Assembly (NCBI GenBank): GCA_902478055.1
Contig: CABSJL010000009.1
Location: 1 to 55,420, forward strand
Source of the DNA: an uncultured Veillonella sp.
GTDB taxonomy: Bacteria > Bacillota > Negativicutes > Veillonellales > Veillonellaceae
DNA: 55,420 nucleotides
Reading direction: 5' to 3'
The notes beneath the pieces are model-generated. The model was not told the DNA's origin. It did no database searches and saw only the letters and a list, made by a program, of their open reading frames with translations. Shown here piece after piece: positions 26,239-33,502 of the stretch (position 1 is its first letter; each line of letters starts with the position of its first letter). Both the position numbers and the translations under genes were made by a program.

Positions 26239-26268
26239 GTTGGGCCTCTCTTCGTAAATGAAGGGAGG
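26239..26268 (+). promoter_or_regulatory. SD-sequestering leader hairpin, toxin copy 2
   Basis: CCTCTCTTC (26245-26253) pairs with GAAGGGAGG (26260-26268). The loop sequence differs from copy 1 while the stem is unchanged, which supports selection on the structure. Confidence 0.7.
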
Positions 26269-26275
26269 GTTGTCT

Positions 26276-26377
26276 ATGAGTGATTATGAGTTAATCATGA
26301 TAATTCTAGAGGTAATGAGGGTTGTCATTGCCTTTGGTGCACTTGTGGCTCTTATTTGTCTTGGAAAAGACAAATAG
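26276..26377 (+). CDS. Small hydrophobic type I toxin (holin-like), copy 2
   Basis: This 33-residue peptide has the same layout as copy 1: MSDYELIMIILEVM, a membrane helix (VVIAFGALVALICLG) and GKDK. The two copies differ at two residues (TVI versus RVV). GGGAGGG precedes the ATG inside a hairpin. A convergent antisense promoter lies about 130 bp past the stop. It sits between the IS and autotransporter 2, matching the position of copy 1 before autotransporter 1. Confidence 0.78.
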   Translation: MSDYELIMIILEVMRVVIAFGALVALICLGKDK

Positions 26378-26475
26378 CCCTTCGTTATCCTTGGATAATT
26401 AGGTAACTGAAAGGCCATTTCATCACGTATTTATTTCTTGAGATGAGCCCGACGGAACCACTCGTTTGGCTATCT
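26360..26475 (-). ncRNA. Antisense antitoxin RNA, copy 2
   Basis: Predicted from the conserved minus-strand promoter. It overlaps the toxin 3' end, with the same 12-bp hairpin (26409-26420 with 26372-26383) that pairs better on the minus strand. Ends are estimates. Confidence 0.65.
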
Positions 26476-26481
26476 ATTTAT

Positions 26482-26510
26482 ATTATAGATATAATCATAT
26501 ATATCGTCAA
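26482..26510 (-). promoter_or_regulatory. Antisense RNA promoter, copy 2
   Basis: On the minus strand: TTGACG (26510-26505), 17-bp spacer, TATAAT (26487-26482). Both hexamers and the spacing are identical to copy 1. Confidence 0.85.
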
Positions 26511-26558
26511 ATTACGATGAACAATACTATTGATTTCATTAAATTTGAATTAGTATAG

Positions 26559-26583
26559 GCAGTGACTAGATCACTGCTTTTTT
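26559..26583 (+). terminator. Intrinsic terminator
   Basis: GCAGTGA/TCACTGC with a 5-base loop and six T residues, in the same relative place as the terminator after toxin copy 1 but of different sequence. Confidence 0.85.
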
Positions 26584-26649
26584 ATGTTCTAGTTTTATAA
26601 CTCAAATATTAATATCTTAAATAACTTTAAATAAAAATAGAGAAATTCA

Positions 26650-26678
26650 TTTACAATTCACAAAAAATAGTGTAATAT
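26650..26678 (+). promoter_or_regulatory. Promoter of autotransporter 2
   Basis: TTTACA, 17-bp spacer, TAATAT. It leaves a leader of about 165 bases in which I see no clear further element. Confidence 0.65.
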
Positions 26679-26847
26679 TTTAAATATATTTTAAAAGTGT
26701 TAGACGTGAGTTCTTAATAAAGTGAGTATGTATATATCTATCTTTTTCTATAAATAACGACTGATAAATCAACTTATAGATATATTCGTTTATGAAGGAA
26801 CTTTCACAAATTTGAGTGTGATTGTTTAATAGTTGAGGTGTAAGAGG

Positions 26848-29196
26848 ATGAGAGGTAGAAATAAGGTTTTATTATCTGCTGTTATGATGACTTTATTGTC
26901 ATCTACGATGGCTGCGCCAAGTACATGGGCTGCAGCAGGTATTAATTCTGATGGACGTATTTTTGCAACTACTGCTGATAGTAAATTTGAAAGTACAGGT
27001 AATACGACTGCGAATGGTGTAGTCGCATCTGATGGTGGTCAAGTTACAATTGGCTCTTTGGACACTCCTGATGCATCTCAATTGCCTAAACGCTATCGTC
27101 AACCAGCTTTCATTACAGGCATGCTAAATAACAGTTCCATCCAAGTGGATGGCGGTGTTATGGACGTGACTACTGCGCCATGGAAGTCTCCATATCCAGT
27201 GGCATTTGCTTATAATAGTAAAATTAATCTTGGTGTCGATGATGCGGGTACTGTAAAGCACAAAGTATTTAATATGCAAGGCGATGTGCTTGTATCTGAT
27301 AAAATGATGCCTCCTCATCAAGAACAGCAACCATCTGTTATTAATATTGGCCTAGGCCGCGCACACAATAGTCCTAACCAATTTTCTGGTAAGGCAGTGA
27401 ACACCTTAGAGGATAAGGGTGGCGAAATTAACATGACCTTTGATGGTGGCATGTGGAGCCATGATTACATGGGTGGCTTGGAATCTTTCAAAATTGATGG
27501 TAAAACGGAACGCAGTAGTATTAATAACCTCACAGGTACTCGTACGCGTGAAGGTTTCAGCCGTATTGCGCAAGATTCTCGCAGCGACATTCATGTAAAT
27601 AAATTGGACGGCCATATCAATGTTATTTATGACATGAGTGATAGCACGGGCTTGAACTTCGCTAAACAAGGCTCCAAGAAAAATGGTCTTGATCCGGCTG
27701 ATATCGAGGGTGGTAACTTCATCGTGAAATCCGCTGCAGCTGGCTCCGGCGTGCATGGCTATGTAACAGGCGATCATCTTGATACTTCTTCTGAAAGCAA
27801 TGTAAACAAGATTTTAGATAACTTGGCCCACAAATTCTATTATGAAAACTATGTAAAAGGTGAAAGAAATCTTTCTGGTACAGTATCCATCGCTTCTAAA
27901 GGAATCGTGTCTAGCTTCCAAAAAGCATTGACTACAGACCAAAAAGAAGGGGATATTACTTGGAAAGACGGTAATGGCCAAGGCTCTTATGTAGTGCCAG
28001 AACCAAAACCTACACCGACTCCGGATCCAAAACCAGTTACACCTGTGACTCCAGATCCAAAACCAGTTACTCCTGTAACTCCGAATCCAAAACCAGTTAC
28101 ACCTGTGACTCCAGATCCAAAACCAGTTACTCCTGTAACTCCAGATCCAAAACCAGTTACTCCTGTAACTCCAGATCCTAAACCAGTTACACCAGTGACT
28201 CCAGATCCAAAACCAGTTACACCAGTAACTCCAGACCCTAAACCGGTTACACCTGTAACACCAGCACCTAAACCAGTAAATCCTAATCCTGTTATTCGTG
28301 GTGCTTATGATACACCTCATATGCGTGGTATTCGTTCTGCTGTAGTAGGTAATATCAACGCATGGCGTACATTAGCTGACGATATGTATCGTCCTCGTGT
28401 ATTGCAACAAGGTGAACCAACTGGTATTTGGGCTCGCATCGGTGGCGGTAAATACAGCTACTCTGGCAGTGGTATCGACACAGCTACAGATTATACACGC
28501 ATTCAAGGCGGTTATGATGCTAAAATCAGCCGTGGTTGGACTGTAGGTGGTCAAGTATCCTATCTTCGTGGTTCTGAAGACTATGTATTTGATGGTTCCG
28601 GCAAGGTGAAATCCTTCTCCGTTGGTGCTTATGGTTTGAAAGACCTTGGCAAAGATCAATATGTACATGTAGAAACTCAAGTAGGTCGCGTATCTAATGA
28701 CTTCACAGCTCGCAATGAAATCGGTGAAGCTATGTCTGGTGATACAAAATCCAATGCGTACAGCATCGGTGTTCGCTATGGTAAAACATTGAAATACGAT
28801 AACGGTTTCTATGTAGAACCACAAGCACAATTGAACTTTACACACTTCGGTGGCCGTAACTTTAATGTAGGTAATGTATTTGTTAACCAATCTAGTGTAA
28901 ACAGCACTTCTGGTAAAATCGGCCTTGAATTGGGTAAACAATTTAGCAATGGTAACCTTTATACACGTTTTGCAGCAGGTCATGCTTTCACAGGCAATGT
29001 AAAAACTACATTCGCTAGTGGCAGTGTTGTGAAATTAACAGAACAAGATCTCAAAGGCACTTGGACTGAACTTGCCTTCGGTGGCCGTTATGGTTTCAAT
29101 AGCAACAATAGCGTATTTGCTGACGTTGCCACAGGTTTGTCTGGTGATCTCCAAGCAGACTGGGGCGTGAATGCAGGTTTTACACATAAGTTCTAA
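26848..29196 (+). CDS. Classical (type Va) autotransporter 2
   Basis: The start is ATG 26848, seven bases after GAGGTG; the in-frame TTG at 26833 would use that same site as coding sequence. The 782-residue product has a signal peptide to about residue 30 (cleaved near TWA-A), a Gly/Asp/Asn-rich passenger, a Pro-rich linker of tandem DPKPVTPVTP units (about 386-480) and a C-terminal autotransporter barrel from about residue 490 ending in FTHKF. The barrel is closely related to that of autotransporter 1, as are the EESNVNKILDNLAHK-like passenger end and the paired toxin upstream, pointing to a segmental duplication. The linker is much more regular than in copy 1. Surface adhesion or aggregation is the probable role. 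Confidence 0.9.
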   Translation: MRGRNKVLLSAVMMTLLSSTMAAPSTWAAAGINSDGRIFATTADSKFESTGNTTANGVVASDGGQVTIGSLDTPDASQLPKRYRQPAFITGMLNNSSIQVDGGVMDVTTAPWKSPYPVAFAYNSKINLGVDDAGTVKHKVFNMQGDVLVSDKMMPPHQEQQPSVINIGLGRAHNSPNQFSGKAVNTLEDKGGEINMTFDGGMWSHDYMGGLESFKIDGKTERSSINNLTGTRTREGFSRIAQDSRSDIHVNKLDGHINVIYDMSDSTGLNFAKQGSKKNGLDPADIEGGNFIVKSAAAGSGVHGYVTGDHLDTSSESNVNKILDNLAHKFYYENYVKGERNLSGTVSIASKGIVSSFQKALTTDQKEGDITWKDGNGQGSYVVPEPKPTPTPDPKPVTPVTPDPKPVTPVTPNPKPVTPVTPDPKPVTPVTPDPKPVTPVTPDPKPVTPVTPDPKPVTPVTPDPKPVTPVTPAPKPVNPNPVIRGAYDTPHMRGIRSAVVGNINAWRTLADDMYRPRVLQQGEPTGIWARIGGGKYSYSGSGIDTATDYTRIQGGYDAKISRGWTVGGQVSYLRGSEDYVFDGSGKVKSFSVGAYGLKDLGKDQYVHVETQVGRVSNDFTARNEIGEAMSGDTKSNAYSIGVRYGKTLKYDNGFYVEPQAQLNFTHFGGRNFNVGNVFVNQSSVNSTSGKIGLELGKQFSNGNLYTRFAAGHAFTGNVKTTFASGSVVKLTEQDLKGTWTELAFGGRYGFNSNNSVFADVATGLSGDLQADWGVNAGFTHKF
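28018..28278 (+). repeat. 30-bp tandem repeats encoding DPKPVTPVTP
   Basis: About eight full units and one degenerate unit encode (D/N/A)PKPVTPVTP between passenger and barrel. The DNA units are nearly identical, so the copy number should vary by slippage or recombination without loss of frame. Confidence 0.92.
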
Positions 29197-29241
29197 GTGT
29201 AGATTTATTAAATAATCTTTTGTACAATAGCTAACATATAT

Positions 29242-29287
29242 AGCCTCCTAATAATAGAGTCATGACTTTATTATTAGGAGGCTTTTA
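29242..29287 (+). terminator. Terminator of autotransporter 2
   Basis: A 15-bp stem (29242-29256 with 29269-29283) with a 12-base loop and a following TTTAT run. Confidence 0.9.
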
Positions 29288-29357
29288 TTGTATGGAGCAT
29301 AGAACTAACTATATAGCCACCTATGCATTTTTCTTCTAACCTTAAGGAAAAACTATA

Positions 29358-29386
29358 TAGACGAAATACGATATATCGTGTATACT
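29358..29386 (+). promoter_or_regulatory. Putative promoter with palindromic spacer
   Basis: TAGACG, 17-bp spacer and TATACT. The spacer contains the perfect palindrome ACGATATATCGT (29368-29379), a possible operator. It would give the 189-residue protein a leader of about 165 bases. Confidence 0.5.
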
Positions 29387-29556
29387 AATGAAAATGTAAG
29401 CTACTAGAATCATTATTGATTGAAGCACACTGTATTAATAAATTTACCATGCTTAGTATGGGGGTCTCTATGGGGATAAAAGTTCCTCAAGAGATAATAT
29501 CTATTACATGATAAATGAAGTAGCTCTGGGGAGGGCACTTCGAGAGAGGAGAACTT

Positions 29557-30126
29557 ATGAAATTAGTAAAATTATTACCTATTATGGCAATTGCTTCTAT
29601 AGGTGTTGCTGGCCAAGTACATGCGGCACAAGATCCTTTGATGATGCCTGAACAACCTACGGCTCCTTTGACTGCAGAACAACAAGAAATCTCTCTTGCT
29701 GTTCCTAGTGAAGAGGTAAAAGCTGTAGTATCTGAATTTGCAGCATTCCAATTGGGGATGAGCAATGCTTTAATTAAAGACGACAATCGCGTAATGTCTG
29801 GTCAACAACGTTATACTAATAATGTGTTGTACTATATGAACGTTCGTCGTAGCTGGTACATCACAAGCCATCGCTATAAAAAAGATAGCTATGCTCGCGT
29901 AGCATTAGATCGCTTGTACTTAGATTACAAAGAATTCTTCACGAATAACACTACAGTGTCTGAAATGAATCAAGCTGAATATGAACGCCAAATCTTAGCT
30001 ATTCTTGAAAAGAATACAGCTAACATGTCTAATGATGAATTGCGTTTCTACATGAACGAAATGGTAATCTACAGCTTGAAAGAAGCTATGCGTGACGGTA
30101 ATAACCGCGTTAAACGCATCCGCTAA
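29557..30126 (+). CDS. Secreted hypothetical protein, 189 residues (SNxELRxYMNE family)
   Basis: A signal peptide is clear (MKLVKLLPIMAIASIGVAG, cleavage near VHA). The mature part of about 165 residues looks helical and charged, and ends in a basic NNRVKRIR. I do not recognise a named family, but the block SNDELRFYMNEMVIYSLKEA matches SNEELRHYMNETIW in the 262-residue protein at 47690, so the two are paralogues at least in their C-terminal half. Both lie next to trimeric autotransporters, and both should be periplasmic or secreted. AGAGGAGA precedes the ATG. Confidence 0.85.
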   Translation: MKLVKLLPIMAIASIGVAGQVHAAQDPLMMPEQPTAPLTAEQQEISLAVPSEEVKAVVSEFAAFQLGMSNALIKDDNRVMSGQQRYTNNVLYYMNVRRSWYITSHRYKKDSYARVALDRLYLDYKEFFTNNTTVSEMNQAEYERQILAILEKNTANMSNDELRFYMNEMVIYSLKEAMRDGNNRVKRIR

Positions 30127-30152
30127 TCGGTATATACAACTATATATCTATG

Positions 30153-30190
30153 AAAGAGGTAACGGCATAGGACGTTGCCTCTTTTGTTTT
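30153..30190 (+). terminator. Intrinsic terminator
   Basis: AAAGAGGTAACG (30153-30164) pairs with CGTTGCCTCTTT (30173-30184), followed by TGTTTT. Confidence 0.88.
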
Positions 30191-30192
30191 CA

Positions 30193-30240
30193 AAACAAAT
30201 GCCCTCGTAGGAACAAATTCTACGGGGGTTTGTTTATTAA
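30193..30240 (+). terminator. Second hairpin in tandem
   Basis: An imperfect long stem with arms AACAAATGCCCTCGTAG and CTACGGGGGTTTGTT, with T-rich flanks, lies directly after the first terminator. Confidence 0.6.
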
Positions 30241-30287
30241 TTAATTATATTATCTGATTTATTCTTTATGAATTATTATTTATGTTA

Positions 30288-30316
30288 TTTACATATTTTT
30301 TCGATGGCAGTATAAT
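30288..30316 (+). promoter_or_regulatory. Promoter of the short TAA
   Basis: TTTACA, 17-bp spacer and TATAAT, about 65 bp before the start codon. Confidence 0.82.
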
Positions 30317-30380
30317 CTACTTGTAGAATTATGAGGAAAGTATGAAGGAGAAGTGTTTTGTAGTGTAACAAGGGAGGCGT

Positions 30381-31766
30381 ATGATTATGAATCACGCAAA
30401 GAAACTACAATTATTAGCAGTACTCGGAGTTTTGACCATATCTTCTGCTAGCTTGGTACAGGCTGCAGATATTCCTGTTGTTTCTAGTGGTGGTGCCACT
30501 TATAACATTGGTTTACAAGGCTGGTCATCTTTCACTAACTCAGATAATGTACATCTTGGCGGTCAAACTGGGGCGGCTAATAGCGATCCCTATGCCCATG
30601 TAGGGGATCCAAATGCAAAGGGTAATAATATTGCCATCGGTCGTCTTGCCTTGAATGGTTCTCAAGGTGGTGGTAACGTAGCGCTCAGTTCTAAGACATT
30701 TGTAGGCGGTAAAGGTGATTATAACTTCTTAGGTAACTTTGCAGCAGGTTATAATTCAACCATTTCTGATACGATTGCTATAGGCTACTTTACAGGTTCC
30801 TACTCTCAAGGTAATAAAAACGTATGGCTCGGCGCTTCTCAAGCTGCCGCTAGTAAGGGGAATAACACTGTATTAATCGGTTCTAACTCTACAGTAAATG
30901 GTAATTTTAACTATGGCATGGGTCATGGCGTTATCTTTAAAGGCGATAAGAACTCCGCTATTGGCGCATATAACAAAATTGAAGGTAACCAATCTGGTGC
31001 CTTTGGTGTAGGTACGTATAATGTGGATACTGTTAAGGGCGATAATTCCTACAGTGTTGGTAACAAGAACCAAGTGAGTGCTAATAATACATTCGTAGTG
31101 GGTAATAATGTGAAAACATCTCTAGACAATGCAGTTGTATTAGGTAATAATTCTACTGCTGAAAGTAGTGATGTAGTGAGCACTCCTAGTTATACCTACA
31201 ATAATGGTGTTACTGAAAGCTTCGCCGGTACTGCTCCTGTGTCTACTGTATCTGTTGGTGCAGCAGGTCAAGAGCGCACTATCACTCATGTTGCAGCAGG
31301 TCGTATTACAGCGGATTCTACAGATGCGGTTAACGGCTCCCAGTTATATGGTACAAACCAACAAATTGATGTATTACACCGCGATGTACGCCACGTGGAA
31401 AAAGAATCCAACCGCGGTGATGCTCGTGCCGCAGCACTAGCTGCATTACATCCACTACAATTTGATCCTGACCACAAGGTTCAAGTTATGGGTGGCTATG
31501 GTCACTACAAGGGCGAAAATGCATTGGCTCTTGGCGTAGGTTACTATCCGAAAGAAAACCTACTCCTTACAGCAGGTACAACTGTAAGTGGTGATTTGAT
31601 GACTAATGTAGGCGTATCCTATAAATTTGGTGAAAATAAAACATTGCCTAAGATCTCCCCTGCATCCTATAACGCATTGGAACAACGGGTAGATACATTA
31701 GAAGCACAAAACAAAAAACTACAAGAAACAGTAGATATGCTTGTGCAAAAACTTAATGAAAAATAG
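30381..31766 (+). CDS. Trimeric autotransporter adhesin (YadA-like), short
   Basis: This protein of up to 461 residues has AGGGAGG only 3 bases before the ATG at 30381 but 9 before the in-frame ATG at 30387, so the latter may be the real start. It has a signal peptide (cleaved near VQA), a YadA-like head of NNIAIGRLAL / NTVLIGSNS-type beta-roll repeats, a neck motif (AAGRITADSTDAVNGSQLYG), a short stalk and the four-stranded YadA anchor (about 345-416, AALAALHPLQFDPD to VSYKF). Unlike canonical YadA, which ends with the last barrel strand, it continues for about 45 residues into a heptad coil (LEQRVDTLEAQNKKLQETVD) that should lie in the periplasm. Outer-membrane trimer, adhesion role inferred. 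Confidence 0.92.
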   Translation: MIMNHAKKLQLLAVLGVLTISSASLVQAADIPVVSSGGATYNIGLQGWSSFTNSDNVHLGGQTGAANSDPYAHVGDPNAKGNNIAIGRLALNGSQGGGNVALSSKTFVGGKGDYNFLGNFAAGYNSTISDTIAIGYFTGSYSQGNKNVWLGASQAAASKGNNTVLIGSNSTVNGNFNYGMGHGVIFKGDKNSAIGAYNKIEGNQSGAFGVGTYNVDTVKGDNSYSVGNKNQVSANNTFVVGNNVKTSLDNAVVLGNNSTAESSDVVSTPSYTYNNGVTESFAGTAPVSTVSVGAAGQERTITHVAAGRITADSTDAVNGSQLYGTNQQIDVLHRDVRHVEKESNRGDARAAALAALHPLQFDPDHKVQVMGGYGHYKGENALALGVGYYPKENLLLTAGTTVSGDLMTNVGVSYKFGENKTLPKISPASYNALEQRVDTLEAQNKKLQETVDMLVQKLNEK

Positions 31767-31781
31767 GGTTTAAAAGATATG

Positions 31782-31816
31782 AAAGAGGTAATAACATGGT
31801 TATTACCTCTTTTTTA
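31782..31816 (+). terminator. Intrinsic terminator
   Basis: A 14-bp perfect stem (31782-31795 with 31799-31812), a 3-base loop and a T-run. Confidence 0.93.
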
Positions 31817-31861
31817 TATACATATATTAGTAAACTAATACGTTTCTAGTGACCTCTTATC

Positions 31862-31891
31862 TTGACATACATAAACATTATTCGATACACT
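31862..31891 (+). promoter_or_regulatory. Promoter of the inverse-autotransporter-like gene
   Basis: A consensus TTGACA, 18-bp spacer and TACACT, about 45 bp before the ATG. It differs from the TTTACA promoters of the passenger-bearing autotransporters. Confidence 0.7.
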
Positions 31892-31937
31892 AGTATATAT
31901 TTCATTTATTGTTCATGAATTTTAAATGTAGAGAGTA

Positions 31938-32981
31938 ATGAAACGTATTGTGTGTATCGCCTTGAGCGCCCTATTGTGTTGTGTGGGTACAGCTGAGGCA
32001 GAAAAACAACAATTACATAATGATAAGGGCGTAGTGTCTGCAAAAACTGATGCTCAAACAGAGCGCATGAAGGCCGCATCAGAGGGCTTTCACATTACGC
32101 CTGCTGCCACACCGGACCATGTGATTGGCCAAGGTGGGCCGCTCATCATGGATCGGCAAGATACTAAGACCGTGCAGTATAGCAATGTGGATGCAGTGAA
32201 TCGTGCCATTAATGCGGTGGCTATGTCCAATGTATCTAATGTTATGTATGGTGCCAAAGGTAAGCCGTGGATGCGCCGCACTACGCTGAGCTTTCAGTTC
32301 CAAGAAGGATGGAAGCCGCTGTATTCTGCGGAGACTATTCAGCCTCTAGGTCATTACGATAATACCTCTCGTGATGTGTGGTTTACGCAGCAGCGTATTT
32401 CTCGTGCCTCTGATACGGGTACTACCCTTAATGTAGGTGTTGGGTACCGTCGTATTTCCAAGGACGACCGTCGTCTCTATGGGGCTCATTTATTCTATGA
32501 TCATCGCTTCTTAAATCGTCACGATCGACTCAGTGCTGGTCTTGAATATATGTCTGGTGAAAGCGAGTTTCGTTTTAATTGGTATGGTTCTGCTTCCGAT
32601 GAGCGTGTTTTGGATGCGAACCTGCATACCTTAGAGCGAGTATCTAATGGTTATACCTTAGAATATGGTAAAACCTTTAAAAATGCGCGCTGGGCTAGAG
32701 TCTATGTTGAAGGCTATCACTGGAACCAGGATAGACAAGCTGATAAGAATGGTTTGCGCATAGGCTCTGAGATGCAACTTACGCCGCGTGTATCTGTAGA
32801 TATGGGATACAATAAACCGGAACATAGCTCTGGCGGTGCATATGGTAAAATTACGTTCCGTTTAGCGGGAGCTCCGATGGCTTGGTATGGTGGCAAGCAT
32901 CGTTTAGAACAATCTGCAACGGTTCGCGATAAAATGCTCAACCTCGTAAGACGAACTAATACGGTTTTTGTTGAACAATAA
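31938..32981 (+). CDS. Stand-alone inverse autotransporter (intimin/invasin-type) beta-barrel
   Basis: This 347-residue protein has a signal peptide (MKRIVCIALSALLCCVGTAEA) and a linker of about 90 residues with a short QYSNVDAVNRAINAVAMSN helix. An inverse-autotransporter barrel of about 230 residues follows. Tell-tale blocks are WFTQQRIS, LNVGVGYRRIS, LYGAHLFYDHRFLNRHDRLS, SEFRFNWYG and the end MLNLVRRTNTVFVEQ. In intimin and invasin this barrel is N-terminal and is followed by Ig-like passenger domains; here the protein stops exactly where the passenger would start. It is either a passenger-less barrel with its own role or a remnant. The frame is clean, with promoter and signal peptide, which favours a functional gene. 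The ribosome binding site is weak. Confidence 0.82.
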   Translation: MKRIVCIALSALLCCVGTAEAEKQQLHNDKGVVSAKTDAQTERMKAASEGFHITPAATPDHVIGQGGPLIMDRQDTKTVQYSNVDAVNRAINAVAMSNVSNVMYGAKGKPWMRRTTLSFQFQEGWKPLYSAETIQPLGHYDNTSRDVWFTQQRISRASDTGTTLNVGVGYRRISKDDRRLYGAHLFYDHRFLNRHDRLSAGLEYMSGESEFRFNWYGSASDERVLDANLHTLERVSNGYTLEYGKTFKNARWARVYVEGYHWNQDRQADKNGLRIGSEMQLTPRVSVDMGYNKPEHSSGGAYGKITFRLAGAPMAWYGGKHRLEQSATVRDKMLNLVRRTNTVFVEQ

Positions 32982-33086
32982 TTTTGATAACTGAATAGAC
33001 AAATTGAATGGGCATGCCATTTCCTGCATTCATTTTATTTTAATGAAAATTAAATGAAAAATAATCTACTATTGTTCCTATATAAG

Positions 33087-33357
33087 TGATATACTCTAGG
33101 TAAGGGAAACGTTAGTGTTCATATCAATTGTTTTTAAGATAATGGCTTTTTATAAAAGCCATTATCTTATTATTTGATGCCGTGTGATCGCCCGTTCATC
33201 TTAGTTACTCTCCAACTATGTGATAATCTTTGTGTTGTGTTTACTTCAAAATCTCTCTCTTAATAACAAACCTATATCATACGGCACCGGTAAGAGGTTC
33301 GCCTTCCTCTTATCAAAAAAGGGTAGTTAATCCTCATCGATTAACTACTCTTTTTTA
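33087..33357 (+). ncRNA. Candidate structured non-coding RNA
   Basis: An extended -10 (TGATATACT, 33087-33095) is followed by a 15-bp hairpin (33136-33150 with 33154-33168). An 11-bp long-range helix comes next (TGCCGTGTGAT 33178-33188 with ATCATACGGCA 33276-33286, one G-U), enclosing a pyrimidine-rich region. A hairpin TAAGAGG/CCTCTTA and a strong terminator (33315-33356) complete it. No coding frame with a ribosome binding site is present. It matches no RNA family I can name; a 6S-like RNA or a leader riboregulator of the next gene are options. Confidence 0.5.
33315..33356 (+). terminator. Intrinsic terminator
   Basis: GGGTAGTTAATC/GATTAACTACTC flanked by A6 and T6 gives a stem of about 18 bp with a 6-base loop; bidirectional. 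Confidence 0.93.
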
Positions 33358-33386
33358 TATTCTCTTAATAGATATATAAATTACTG

Positions 33387-33414
33387 TTTACAAAATTCGT
33401 ATACGTGCTACAAT
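33387..33414 (+). promoter_or_regulatory. Promoter of the SLH-bearing TAA
   Basis: TTTACA, 16-bp spacer and TACAAT preceded by TGC (extended -10), 88 bp before the ATG. Confidence 0.8.
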
Positions 33415-33502
33415 ATTCATATAAAACTCATGAATAAAAAGTGAATTTTAATGCAAAGAGAGATTGATAGGTTTTGTAGTTTGTAAATGGAGGTTCTAAA
33501 CT

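Noticed and set aside
28018..28278. Regular 30-bp repeats considered as a CRISPR array
   Set aside because: Units are contiguous without unique spacers and are in frame in a protein linker.
27814..28320. Trp/Arg-rich minus-strand frame opposite the Pro repeat
   Set aside because: It is the reverse translation of the DPKPVTPVTP repeats in autotransporter 2.
33289..33313. GGTTCG-containing hairpin considered as a tRNA or tmRNA T-arm
   Set aside because: No acceptor stem, anticodon arm or CCA end can be built around it.
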